Assembly: GCA_943349825.1 (NCBI GenBank)
Contig: CALQZQ010000007.1
Coordinates: forward strand, 1-64,000
Length of the DNA stretch: 64,000 nt
Direction of reading: 5' to 3'
Origin: Candidatus Peribacteria bacterium
Lineage (GTDB): Bacteria > Patescibacteriota > Gracilibacteria > UBA1369 > 2-02-FULL-48-14
Positions 34,809 to 42,421 of this stretch are shown here, piece by piece (position 1 is the stretch's first letter; each line of letters opens with the position of its first letter). The notes under the pieces were generated by a model. The model was not told the DNA's origin and ran no database searches. It saw only the letters and a list, made by a program, of their open reading frames with translations. Made by a program: the position numbers and the translations under genes.

Positions 34809-34887
34809 GTTATCCGGGCACGAGAAGTGCCTACCAAAAGGCAGCAACATTGGCTAAGATGTACAAGAAATAACGACCCAATCTCCT

Positions 34888-35391
34888 ATGAAAAAACTCC
34901 TCCTCAGTCTCTCGCTAGTTCTCCTCTCTGGGTGCAGCCAAACGGCTCCAGTGGAGGAAGAAACACCTGTAGATAGCAGTACGACTCCAGCTGTAGAGGA
35001 TCAGGAACCCGCCAATACCTACGTTTGGAAAGAGGAAGACATTTCATTCGAAGTTCCCGAAGGATTGGTGGTCACAAAATCTCAAGGTCAACAAGCCATG
35101 GTAGTCCTCTACAAAGAAGATCTCACTGGATTTGAAGGTGAAACACTCCCAGGTTCCATCACCATTACCCTTGCCGAAGGAACAGTGGAAAAGCAGACCA
35201 TCAGTAAGTCGGACGTAGAGGAGGTAAAAGTAGGGGGAAACGCCTACACTTTGGACACTTACCTGGGAGACATGACAGAGACAATGGTGGCGCACTATAT
35301 GCTACAAAAAGGAACCCAAGTGATCTCCATTTGGGCCGACCCCTCTGACGAAAGAGTGCAGACTATTTTAGAAACACTACAACTCAACTAA
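34888..35391 (+). CDS. Predicted lipoprotein, hypothetical
   Basis: A 167-aa protein with signal peptide and lipobox LLSGC, a Glu/Thr/Pro-rich spacer (about residues 22-45) and a beta/alpha domain (ISFEVPEGLVVTKSQGQ..., ...ISIWADPSDERVQTILETL). The pattern resembles PsbP/MOG1-like small domains, but this is not certain. It lies 10 nt before the second purP-like gene. Function unknown. Confidence 0.7.
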   Translation: MKKLLLSLSLVLLSGCSQTAPVEEETPVDSSTTPAVEDQEPANTYVWKEEDISFEVPEGLVVTKSQGQQAMVVLYKEDLTGFEGETLPGSITITLAEGTVEKQTISKSDVEEVKVGGNAYTLDTYLGDMTETMVAHYMLQKGTQVISIWADPSDERVQTILETLQLN

Positions 35392-35401
35392 AATCACCCC
35401 T

Positions 35402-36526
35402 ATGATCTCCCTTCCCGAAGTACTCAAAAACTATAATCTCTCTCAAATCACCATCGGAGTGCTCGGAGGACACAGTGCCTTGGAAGTTTGTGAAGGAGCG
35501 AAAAAACTCGGATTCCAAACCGTGGTCGTAGCTCAAAAGGGCCGTGAAAAAACCTATGAAAAATATTATCGCACTCGCGACGGAGGGAAAGGCTGCGTGG
35601 ACCACATCATCCTTTTGGACAAGTTTGCTGACATTGTGAAACCCGAGGTGCAGGAAGAACTCCGCGGCCTCAACACCATCTTCGTGCACAACCGTTATTT
35701 CTGGGTTTACTGCGATTGGAACGCCATCGCCAACGACTTCAATGTACCCATCTACGGCACTCGCCACTTGGTGCGTTTGGAAGAACGCGACGTGGAAAAC
35801 AATCAGTATTTCCTCCTGGAAAAGGCAGGGATTCGTCTGCCAAAAATGATCGCCAAGCCCGCAGACATCGCAGGCCCCGTGATTGTGAAAGTGAACGAAG
35901 CCACGCGCAGTTACGAACGTGCTTTCTTTGTGGCCACCAGCCCGGAAGACTACAAAGCCAAGTCCGATGAAATGCTCGCTGCTGGCAAAATCACTAAGGA
36001 AGGACTCGACAAGGCCGTGATCGAAGAATTCATCATCGGCGCTCAAGTGAACCTCAATTATTTCTACTCGCCCCTCACCGGAGAACTCGAATTGATGGGA
36101 ACGGACATGCGTCGTCAAACCAGCCTCGATGGATTCCTGCGTTTGAACGCTCAAGTCCAAAACGAACTGCTCGCAGGGGGCTATCAGCCCAGCATGGTGG
36201 AAACGGGCCATGTGGCCGTGACCATGAAGGAATCGCTCGTGGAGAAGGCCTTCGACATCGGTGAAAAATTTGTGAAAGCCACCCAAGAATTCGCCAAGCC
36301 CGGCATCATAGGACCCTTCGCTTTGCAAGGCGCTGTGGCCGCCGAAAACGGCCGCGAAGAATTCGTGATCTTCGACGTGTCCATGCGCATCCCCGGCTCT
36401 CCAGGCACGCGCTTCACACCTTATACCAGTTACCTCTGGGGCCGCCCCGTGAGCTACGGCGAACGCATCGCCATGGAACTGAAAGACGCGATGGCGGCGA
36501 ATAAGTTGATGGAGCTACTCACTTGA
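35402..36526 (+). CDS. purP: Second PurP-family ATP-grasp ligase (divergent paralogue)
   Basis: A 374-aa paralogue of the PurP at 30920. It shares the N-terminal IGVLGGHSALEVCEGA fold, the ATP-grasp lysine region GPVIVKVNEATRSYERAFF, GELELMGTDMRRQTSLDG, and a C-terminal GPFALQGA...FDVSMRIPGSPG. The Glu of the metal site in the first PurP (FCLEG) is Gln here, the next Glu is Asp, and the AGTN motif is altered. It may therefore have a shifted substrate or need a partner subunit. Family-level annotation is firm, the reaction is not. Its 3' end overlaps the convergent ATP-grasp gene by 8 nt. Confidence 0.75.
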   Translation: MISLPEVLKNYNLSQITIGVLGGHSALEVCEGAKKLGFQTVVVAQKGREKTYEKYYRTRDGGKGCVDHIILLDKFADIVKPEVQEELRGLNTIFVHNRYFWVYCDWNAIANDFNVPIYGTRHLVRLEERDVENNQYFLLEKAGIRLPKMIAKPADIAGPVIVKVNEATRSYERAFFVATSPEDYKAKSDEMLAAGKITKEGLDKAVIEEFIIGAQVNLNYFYSPLTGELELMGTDMRRQTSLDGFLRLNAQVQNELLAGGYQPSMVETGHVAVTMKESLVEKAFDIGEKFVKATQEFAKPGIIGPFALQGAVAAENGREEFVIFDVSMRIPGSPGTRFTPYTSYLWGRPVSYGERIAMELKDAMAANKLMELLT

Positions 36527-37460
36527 TTAAGGTTGCCACAAGCAAATCACGTGTAGCTTCCCAAATTCCTGGCCCAACAAGATCGATGGCTTTCTTTGGA
36601 GTTTCAAAAGCAATATTCACTTCAAAAAAACGGTACTGCCCTTGTGAATCTACTACGAAATCAAGTCCAGCAACGTCACCTTGAGTGGCCTCCATTACTT
36701 GTTTTGAAAAACGAATTAAATCTACATCGATTTGCGGCATTGGGGTAACAAACCCACCTTGAGAAGTGTTGGTGAGAAACTGACCAGGAGCTGCATTGCG
36801 ATAAAAAGCAGAAACTACTTCTGGGGTTCTCGTCTTTGGATCGCGACAAGCATAGACTCGAATGTCTCTAAAACCACCAAGGCTATTTTTCTCTTTTTCA
36901 ATGGTTCTTTGAAGCATGATGGCTTCGCCATTAGTAAAGTGACTTTGTAGGCAGGCACTCAGTTCCACTAAGTCTCGAACCAAATAGATCCCGTCTCCTC
37001 TGCCAGAGCAAGGATGTTTTAAAACTACCGAGCCATAGAGATCAATTTCTCTTCGGGCAAGCTCAAAGGCCCTATCTCTGTTATAGCTAAGGTAGCTGGG
37101 AGGATTGATAGTGTCTGGAAGGCCTTGGGATTGGAGGTACTGCCTGACGGCTGCGTGGGTGAGGTACTTGTGCTGGCCACGTAGCAGAAACTCCCTAGAG
37201 TTGATCACGGGTATGCCCCTATGTCTGCACTCCTCAAAGTAAGCAAGGTAAGCGGATAGGATAGGGTCCGACAAAGAAGAAAGTTCACAACGGGCAATAA
37301 GGAGGTCCGGGAAAAATTCCTCATCACCAAAAGCTAGATCTTGTGGCTTAATGACCGAACTGACAAGCCCGGCCGTTTCTAAAGTTTGGCTGAGAATTTC
37401 TTCTGCATAGCCCAACTTCTCGTGCTTGAGAATTCCGATATGTGGTCTTGGATTTTCCAT
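36519..37460 (-). CDS. RimK-like ATP-grasp ligase
   Basis: A 313-aa ATP-grasp enzyme. VVLKHPCSGRGDGIYLV (residues 145-161) carries the nucleotide-binding Lys148 and the glycine loop. FRDIRVYA (197-204), FYRNAAPGQFLTN (219-231), AGLDFVVD (264-271) and FFEVN (278-282) match the RimK/LysX layout, with Asp267, Glu280 and Asn282 as likely metal ligands. Such ligases join an amino or carboxyl group to a peptide or amino acid. Upstream are a 25-codon peptide gene and a terminator-like hairpin ending at this start codon. That layout fits either a peptide-modifying system or attenuation by a leader peptide. No Shine-Dalgarno sequence is present. Confidence 0.8.
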   Translation of the reverse strand: MENPRPHIGILKHEKLGYAEEILSQTLETAGLVSSVIKPQDLAFGDEEFFPDLLIARCELSSLSDPILSAYLAYFEECRHRGIPVINSREFLLRGQHKYLTHAAVRQYLQSQGLPDTINPPSYLSYNRDRAFELARREIDLYGSVVLKHPCSGRGDGIYLVRDLVELSACLQSHFTNGEAIMLQRTIEKEKNSLGGFRDIRVYACRDPKTRTPEVVSAFYRNAAPGQFLTNTSQGGFVTPMPQIDVDLIRFSKQVMEATQGDVAGLDFVVDSQGQYRFFEVNIAFETPKKAIDLVGPGIWEATRDLLVATLIK

Positions 37461-37497
37461 AAATATAAAAATAAAAGCCCTCTTTTTGGAGGGCTTT
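37461..37497 (-). terminator. Hairpin plus T-rich tract before the ATP-grasp gene
   Basis: AAAGCCCTC (37474-37482) and GAGGGCTTT (37489-37497) form a perfect 9-bp stem. Read on the minus strand, a T-rich tract (37473-37461) follows and runs directly into the ATP-grasp start codon. It should end or attenuate transcripts coming from the small peptide gene, lowering enzyme relative to peptide. Confidence 0.7.
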
Positions 37498-37518
37498 AGA
37501 ATTTGGTTCTTAGTATTT

Positions 37519-37596
37519 TTATCCCACTAAAGAAGCAAAGTCGCCCTCAGAGCGCTTTTTTGCCTTCTTCAATTCTGGTAAAAATAGATTATCCAT
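37519..37596 (-). CDS. 25-residue peptide gene upstream of an ATP-grasp ligase
   Basis: The ATG at 37596 stands exactly 7 nt after a -10 box of a strong promoter, so the transcript is probably leaderless. The peptide begins MDNLFLPELKKAKKRS and ends EGDFASLVG, then TAA at 37521-37519. It has a hydrophobic-acidic head, a basic centre and an acidic/small-residue tail. It contains two candidate ligation carboxylates near the C-terminus (Glu17, Asp19). It could be the precursor peptide of the downstream ligase or the leader peptide of an attenuator. No homologue is recalled; coding status is inferred from the promoter position and context. Confidence 0.5.
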   Translation of the reverse strand: MDNLFLPELKKAKKRSEGDFASLVG

Positions 37597-37603
37597 CGGT
37601 AAA

Positions 37604-37632
37604 ATTAGAACACAGAAAAGTTTAATAGTCAA
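37604..37632 (-). promoter_or_regulatory. Promoter for the peptide/ATP-grasp locus
   Basis: On the minus strand TTGACT (37632-37627), a 17-nt spacer and TCTAAT (37609-37604). The peptide ATG is 7 nt further on. Confidence 0.65.
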
Positions 37633-37765
37633 TAAAAATGAAAATCACCATCACTAAAAAAGCGAATCGGAACCTGAAGTTGAGCTTCTAAAGCAAGTCA
37701 TTTGCAATAGGGGCACCTAAGTCAGGTTTTTGTCAGTACTTTTTGTAAAGCTGCTGCTAAGGTTC

Positions 37766-37822
37766 TTTACGTCAGACTCAACTCTGTGATAGAATTAGTT
37801 AGATTAATCAATTTAACTAATT
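37766..37822 (+). promoter_or_regulatory. Promoter and operator of the AbrB/RelE-type toxin-antitoxin pair
   Basis: TTTACG (37766-37771) and TAGAAT (37790-37795) are 18 nt apart. The -10 runs into a perfect inverted repeat, AATTAGTTA (37793-37801) and TAACTAATT (37814-37822). The 12-nt centre holds another palindrome, GATTAATC (37802-37809). The antitoxin start is 2 nt later. Autorepression by the antitoxin is expected. Confidence 0.6.
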
Positions 37823-37824
37823 TT

Positions 37825-38067
37825 ATGAATCAATACACTCTCAACATGTTCAATACAGGTCAGGTCACTTTGCCAAAAGGCTGGCGCAGCAAATTCAATA
37901 CCAAGCATTTTCTTGCCGAAGAGACTAAAGAAGGACTTCTGCTAAAGCCTATTCTTAAGAAAGAAGACGTAGTATTTTACGAAAACGAAACTTCTGTGGG
38001 GCTATTTTTCCCCAATGGAATCGATCCACAAGTTTTAATCGATAAAATTAAAGAAATCGATGGATGA
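37825..38067 (+). CDS. AbrB/MazE-type antitoxin
   Basis: An 80-aa protein whose first 50 residues follow the SpoVT-AbrB swapped-hairpin pattern (TGQVTLPKGWRSKF...LLLKPI). The C-terminal 30 residues (LFFPNGIDPQVLIDKIKEID) would bind the toxin. ATG at 37825 is chosen because the upstream ATG at 37786 lies inside the promoter. The gene overlaps the toxin by 8 nt, which is typical of toxin-antitoxin pairs. Confidence 0.8.
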   Translation: MNQYTLNMFNTGQVTLPKGWRSKFNTKHFLAEETKEGLLLKPILKKEDVVFYENETSVGLFFPNGIDPQVLIDKIKEIDG

Positions 38068-38308
38068 CATCAGCAAATTTTTGGCCTACCTCAGTAAAAA
38101 AGAAAAAGAGTTTTTCCTCGGAATTCTTTTCCCGGCTATTCAAAAACTGGATTTAGAAAAATGGGACGTTAAACCTTTAAAAGGATACAAAGGAGTATTT
38201 CGTGTTAAAAAAGGCAAAATTAGAGTCATCTTTTTAAGAGACAATATTCAAAAAAAGGGAATCATCATGGACATAGACTATCGAAAAGACATCTACAAAA
38301 AACTCTAA
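38060..38308 (+). CDS. RelE/ParE-superfamily toxin
   Basis: An 82-aa basic protein. The region DVKPLKGYKGVFRVKKGKIR followed by VIFLRDN and a final DYRKDIYK matches the RelE fold's central sheet and C-terminus (L.G...yR.r.G.yRv.f....). RelE toxins cut mRNA on the ribosome; ParE relatives hit gyrase, and I cannot tell which applies. It pairs with the AbrB-type antitoxin before it. Its stop overlaps the convergent ATPase gene by 4 nt. Confidence 0.78.
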   Translation: MDDISKFLAYLSKKEKEFFLGILFPAIQKLDLEKWDVKPLKGYKGVFRVKKGKIRVIFLRDNIQKKGIIMDIDYRKDIYKKL

Positions 38309-40563
38309 ATCAAAGGCATTTCAAAGTCCGGTGATTCTTCAATCACGTTATTGGCCGAAGTGCTATTCCCCACGGGAGCCATCGCGTCCACTTCACCGCC
38401 TTCGTCCCATTTTTTAAGGTCTTCTTCCACCTTTTCACGGGTGGCACAATAGGCTGCACGAGACGCTTCAATAATAGCACGAGTGTGATCCACTTTGCTG
38501 TATTCAATGCTCAAGGTTTTACCCGAGAAAGCCTCAGTGAGTTCACCATCCACAGACATCTTCAAATAGAATTCACGCACACCCAGGTTGATGATGTCAC
38601 GAACGTTGAAAATCGGAGTGTATTCCGCTTCCAAAACGGTGGCGTCTTCGGCCCCCACACGGAAGCCAATAATGGAACCCACGTTACCAAACACGGTTTT
38701 GCGCACCTCTTCTTCCAGCTGCCCGATGTACTGATGGGCAAGCGTGAGACAGAGGCGATATTTACGCGCTTCGGACAAAATTTCCGTAAAAGTATCGGTG
38801 GCAAAGTTTTGGAATTCATCCACATAGAAGTAGAAATCTTTACGGTCTTCCTCACGCGTATCGGCACGCGCCATGGCCGCTTGATAAATCTTAGTAATGA
38901 TCATGGAACCGAGCAGCGCGGCATTCTCTTCTCCCAGCAAACCTTTGGAAACTTTCATGAGCAGAATCTTTTCTCCGTCCATAATCTCACGGAGATTGAA
39001 GGTATTTTTAGGCTGTCCGATGATGTTACGAATCATATTCGTAGACACCAACTGACCCACTTTGTTGAGCAGCGGTGTAATGGCTTCGGAGTCGAATTTT
39101 TCACTCCATCCGGCGAACTCATTCACCCAGAAATTCTTCACCACGCTGTCTTCAATACGCGCGATGATTTTCTGGCGATAGTTCTTGTCGGAGAGCATTT
39201 TTAAGATCGAAAGCACGGTGGTGTTCGGAGAATCGAGGAGCGCCAGCGTCGTATAACGCAGCACGTGTTCCAGACGGTTGCTCCAGTTGGAACCGAAGAG
39301 TTTTTTGAAAATATCAATAAACCCGATCGTGATTTGCATCTTGAATTTTTCATCCACTTTTTCCAGCGGATTGAAGGCGATGGGGAATTCAGTATCGGAA
39401 GGATCGAAAAGAATCACATCCTTAATGCGGTGCTCCGGAATGAAACGCAAAATATTGTCCACAAGGTCTCCGTGCGGATCCAAAACCCCGACTCCTTTCC
39501 CAGCTTCAATGTCACTCTTAATGAGCAATTCCAGCAGTTTGGATTTACCCGTACCGCTCTTACCCACCGCGTACAAATGACGTCGGCGGTCTGCACGTTT
39601 GATTCCAAAATCTTGAAAGTTGTTGTGATAGTTCGTAGTTCCAAACATCGAAATATCCGGCCCCGGAGTGGAGGGCAAATTTTTAGGCGGTTCGTGTTTC
39701 TTCGCCAAAATGTGCACCACGTGCGGCACGTGATCCGAGTTAGGGAAGTGGAAAAGCGTCGCGAGTTCATGCGCGCTCACCATCATCGGATCTTTGATGT
39801 GACGACTTTGGTATTCTTTTAAGAAAGAAGCGCCGGTGCGAATGCGTTCCACCACAAAATGATTTCGGTCAGTTTTGTTGAATTGATAGAAGGCTTTTGC
39901 CAATGCCAACAGATTGGACTGTGCCATTTGTTCATTGTCCGCCACGGCTCCAAAACGCACTTCAATTTCAAAAGGATGGTGTTCGCTCTTGTGCACAAAA
40001 TCATGTTGTTCTTCTTCATAAAATTCCTTCTTCCCTTTGAGACGCATGTGGTTCTTGAGTCGGAAACCACGCTTCACATTGTTGAGCTTCATCTTCATAC
40101 TGCGGCCCAAATGGTACTGCCAGTCTTCTTCGCGAGGATTCACGAGGATTTGCACCCAAGCTTGATCGTTGCGTCCCAACTTCGAAACCACAGAGAAGAG
40201 CCCGGACAGCGAGTCCAACTCAAATTCGTCGTAAGTTTTGATGGGGTAGATATCGCTCATTTCAAAGCCCAAACGCGTTCCAGCCAGAGACTGTTTTTTA
40301 GCGTCATAAAAGTGCGTGTAATCCTTCATCGGGCGGATTTCACAGTTGGGGAACAGCGAATACACCATTCCTTCGATCAACTTGGTCATTCCCGAATCGC
40401 AACCAATGAAAAAATAGGTGTATTGATTGTAGCCAAAAAGCTCCAGAGAGAGGTGTGCATGGTGCGCCGTATTGTGCAGATTCTCCAAAAACTGGAGGAA
40501 AAGATGCTCTTTTTTCTGCCCTTCAGGCGTTCCTTGTTCGAGTACAATTTGTAGAAATTCCAT
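38305..40563 (-). CDS. VirD4/TraG-like (HerA-FtsK clan) ATPase
   Basis: A 752-aa protein. The N-terminal 300 residues are an alpha/beta region without clear motif. The ATPase core has Walker A VGKSGTGKSKLLE (about residue 330), GVLDPHGDLVDNIL, VILFDPSDTEFPIAFNP, and Walker B FYFYVDEFQNFAT (about 578), then an AHQYIGQL arginine-finger region. This is the pattern of type IV secretion coupling ATPases and of related proteins common in CPR genomes. No other conjugation genes are near, so its role may be pilus assembly or DNA transport. The acidic C-terminal 40 residues look disordered. A strong promoter lies inside a palindrome upstream. Confidence 0.85.
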   Translation of the reverse strand: MEFLQIVLEQGTPEGQKKEHLFLQFLENLHNTAHHAHLSLELFGYNQYTYFFIGCDSGMTKLIEGMVYSLFPNCEIRPMKDYTHFYDAKKQSLAGTRLGFEMSDIYPIKTYDEFELDSLSGLFSVVSKLGRNDQAWVQILVNPREEDWQYHLGRSMKMKLNNVKRGFRLKNHMRLKGKKEFYEEEQHDFVHKSEHHPFEIEVRFGAVADNEQMAQSNLLALAKAFYQFNKTDRNHFVVERIRTGASFLKEYQSRHIKDPMMVSAHELATLFHFPNSDHVPHVVHILAKKHEPPKNLPSTPGPDISMFGTTNYHNNFQDFGIKRADRRRHLYAVGKSGTGKSKLLELLIKSDIEAGKGVGVLDPHGDLVDNILRFIPEHRIKDVILFDPSDTEFPIAFNPLEKVDEKFKMQITIGFIDIFKKLFGSNWSNRLEHVLRYTTLALLDSPNTTVLSILKMLSDKNYRQKIIARIEDSVVKNFWVNEFAGWSEKFDSEAITPLLNKVGQLVSTNMIRNIIGQPKNTFNLREIMDGEKILLMKVSKGLLGEENAALLGSMIITKIYQAAMARADTREEDRKDFYFYVDEFQNFATDTFTEILSEARKYRLCLTLAHQYIGQLEEEVRKTVFGNVGSIIGFRVGAEDATVLEAEYTPIFNVRDIINLGVREFYLKMSVDGELTEAFSGKTLSIEYSKVDHTRAIIEASRAAYCATREKVEEDLKKWDEGGEVDAMAPVGNSTSANNVIEESPDFEMPLI

Positions 40564-40568
40564 AGTGT

Positions 40569-40608
40569 TTCAATAATCCATTATACCAGATTATTGAACC
40601 TTATACAA
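40569..40608 (-). promoter_or_regulatory. Promoter embedded in a 10-bp inverted repeat
   Basis: TTCAATAATC (40569-40578) and GATTATTGAA (40589-40598) are perfect arms around a 10-nt loop. On the minus strand the loop contains an extended -10, TGG-TATAAT (40588-40580). TTGTAT (40608-40603) is the -35, with a 17-nt spacer. The repeat thus centres on the -10 box, as a repressor site would. Confidence 0.7.
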
Positions 40609-40621
40609 CCTGTCCAAGGCC

Positions 40622-42301
40622 CTAATCTACGGCCTTCAAGTAACACGCTTCACAGAGCACACGTTCCGTGCGTTCCGGGGCATAACTGCTCTGCAGGGCC
40701 ATTCCGCACTCCTGGCAGGGTCTATTCCACAAGAAACGGGGGTTGCGCAGCTGAGCGCGGTCCTTGTGCCTACAGTTGTGGCACTTCACCGGCACGGGCA
40801 GACTCATTTTACGGTAAAACTCGAGCTCTTGGGCTATCACTTTGTAATTTTTGCCACAGTCCACACAAGCCAAAACTTCCTGAATAATTTCTGCCGGCGT
40901 CTGCTGAATGCTTTCAGGGATAGCCACTTTCTGTTGTAGGTAAGCCTTTTCTTCCGGATCCTTCCATTTGAAACCGTGGGCCAGGGCAGTGGCTTTGTCC
41001 AAGGTATAAAAATCCTGAGCCACCGTTTCGTTGTAGGCGAAAGGCGAGAGAGCACTGGGAAAAAATTCACCCCACTCGCCGGTCTTCATCATGTGTTCAA
41101 TCACTCGCGGAGCGAGGCTTTCATATTCTTCCTTTGAATATTGTTTATTAAAAATGCAATACGAACTCTTTTTCAAACCTACACACCCAAGTAAATGATG
41201 CGAATTACTGAAGCACAGTTTGGAATAATAAATTTCATAAACTCCTCCCCAACATTGATCTGTAAAACAAGTATTCCGTGCGCCGTCGCCGATTTCATGA
41301 GACTCATAGCAAAACTCTGCCCCGCCATCCTCTCCAAACACCAGCACATCATAGACATTTTTCATGTTGCGAGCATTCACCACAAAACGACAATCCTGGC
41401 TGCCCATGACTTCGAAACAATCCTTACAATTTTGAGTGTTGGAAAGATAGTCTCCGGTGGAGTTTATATTCTGGACCCCGTGCATGTACTTGTTGGGAAA
41501 TTGTGAGGTGTAGCCACGGAAATGAGCCCGCAACTGTGCGATTCCTGATCTGGAAAGATCCAACTGAGCCAACTTTTTAGCGTACTCTTCCTTGCTGAGT
41601 TTTTGATTGTAAAAATAGAATTCCTTGTTCCTCAAATTCACAGATCCAAAACAATTTTTACAGCCAATACATCCTTTCAAAAACCAGGAATCCGAACAAT
41701 TCACAGAATCTTCTGAATAGCGCAAATTATAAGAATTCTCACAATTCATGCATTCGTAGCAGAGCTCCGATCCAAAGACTTTCAAGCAGTCCATGCAGTC
41801 GCGTGATTTCTGAATATAGTTGCTGTACATGCACCCTTCATCGCTGCCCGCTTCAAAAATCAAATAGCAATTCTTGCACCAACCCGCCTGGTTGATGTAA
41901 TCACAGTTTTGGTTCCCCACCACGGACAGTGAGAGTTGTGGGACAACATGCATGAGTTCTCCAAATTGTTCAAAAAAGGATCTGGAAAAATCGAAGTCGC
42001 GCGCATAGCTTTTAGCATCCCAGGCATCCGAATACCAATATTCCGGTAGATATTGTTTGATGGCTTTGTCCTCTGAAAAAACCGACAAAGTGGGCTTTCC
42101 GGTCCCGTCACATTTCCTCAAATAAAGGGTTCGCTCATTGCGCCATGCATAACGACGTTGAAAACGACAATTCGGGCATAGGCTCGGAGAAGGAATAGCA
42201 AACTTTTTGCCGCCAATTTCGGGCGAAACGCTGGCATAGAAGGCTTCATCTTCCGGTGCGACTTCGAACGGAGCGGTGCAGCGAGTACAAGATTTTTGCA
42301 T
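40622..42301 (-). CDS. Cysteine-rich zinc-ribbon protein, paralogue A
   Basis: A 559-aa member of a family I do not recognise. An N-terminal zinc ribbon (CTRC...LCPNC, residues 4-45) is followed by RRYAWRNERTLY and FFEQFGELMHVVPQ. The middle 250 residues are a ladder of short Cys/Asn/Ser-rich turns (NCDY, KNCY, CMDC, LCYECMNC, GCIGCKNC) that may be a parallel beta helix. The conserved NKQYSKEEYESL...TGEWGEFFP...YNET follows. The end has two zinc ribbons: CVDCGKNYKV...CHNC, similar to the zf-trcl pattern, and CQECG...SSYAPERTERVLCEACYL. No signal peptide is seen. Divergent from a TrmB-like gene. The start is MQKSC at 42301; longer starts run through the promoter region. Confidence 0.8.
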   Translation of the reverse strand: MQKSCTRCTAPFEVAPEDEAFYASVSPEIGGKKFAIPSPSLCPNCRFQRRYAWRNERTLYLRKCDGTGKPTLSVFSEDKAIKQYLPEYWYSDAWDAKSYARDFDFSRSFFEQFGELMHVVPQLSLSVVGNQNCDYINQAGWCKNCYLIFEAGSDEGCMYSNYIQKSRDCMDCLKVFGSELCYECMNCENSYNLRYSEDSVNCSDSWFLKGCIGCKNCFGSVNLRNKEFYFYNQKLSKEEYAKKLAQLDLSRSGIAQLRAHFRGYTSQFPNKYMHGVQNINSTGDYLSNTQNCKDCFEVMGSQDCRFVVNARNMKNVYDVLVFGEDGGAEFCYESHEIGDGARNTCFTDQCWGGVYEIYYSKLCFSNSHHLLGCVGLKKSSYCIFNKQYSKEEYESLAPRVIEHMMKTGEWGEFFPSALSPFAYNETVAQDFYTLDKATALAHGFKWKDPEEKAYLQQKVAIPESIQQTPAEIIQEVLACVDCGKNYKVIAQELEFYRKMSLPVPVKCHNCRHKDRAQLRNPRFLWNRPCQECGMALQSSYAPERTERVLCEACYLKAVD

Positions 42302-42366
42302 AGAATGATTAATGGACCTCATTGTCCCTCTATTGTCATTTTTTATCAATAAGCAAACGTCAAGAC

Positions 42367-42419
42367 TTGCATAAGTAGCCTTTAAATGGCATAATTTATG
42401 TGTCAACAAAAAATTGACA
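42367..42419 (+). promoter_or_regulatory. Promoter and possible operator between paralogue A and the TrmB-like gene
   Basis: TTGCAT (42367-42372), a 17-nt spacer and CATAAT (42390-42395) drive the TrmB-like gene. An inverted repeat TGTCAA (42401-42406) / TTGACA (42414-42419) covers the likely transcription start. Another GTCAA at 42359-42363 and TTGTCA at 42333-42338 lie on the paralogue A side. Binding by the TrmB-like protein is a plausible inference. Confidence 0.5.
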
Positions 42420-42421
42420 AC

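Noticed and set aside
34817-34843. Overlapping GGCA/TGCC inverted repeats after the SLH terminator
   Set aside because: Arms are only 4 bp, so they are expected by chance. No riboswitch or attenuator structure could be supported.
37638-37691. 17-codon plus-strand ORF (MKITITKK...) between the peptide gene and the AbrB/RelE pair
   Set aside because: No promoter or ribosome-binding sequence fits it, it is very short, and it overlaps the -35 side of the divergent peptide promoter. It may be a remnant of an AbrB-like gene, but nothing supports translation.
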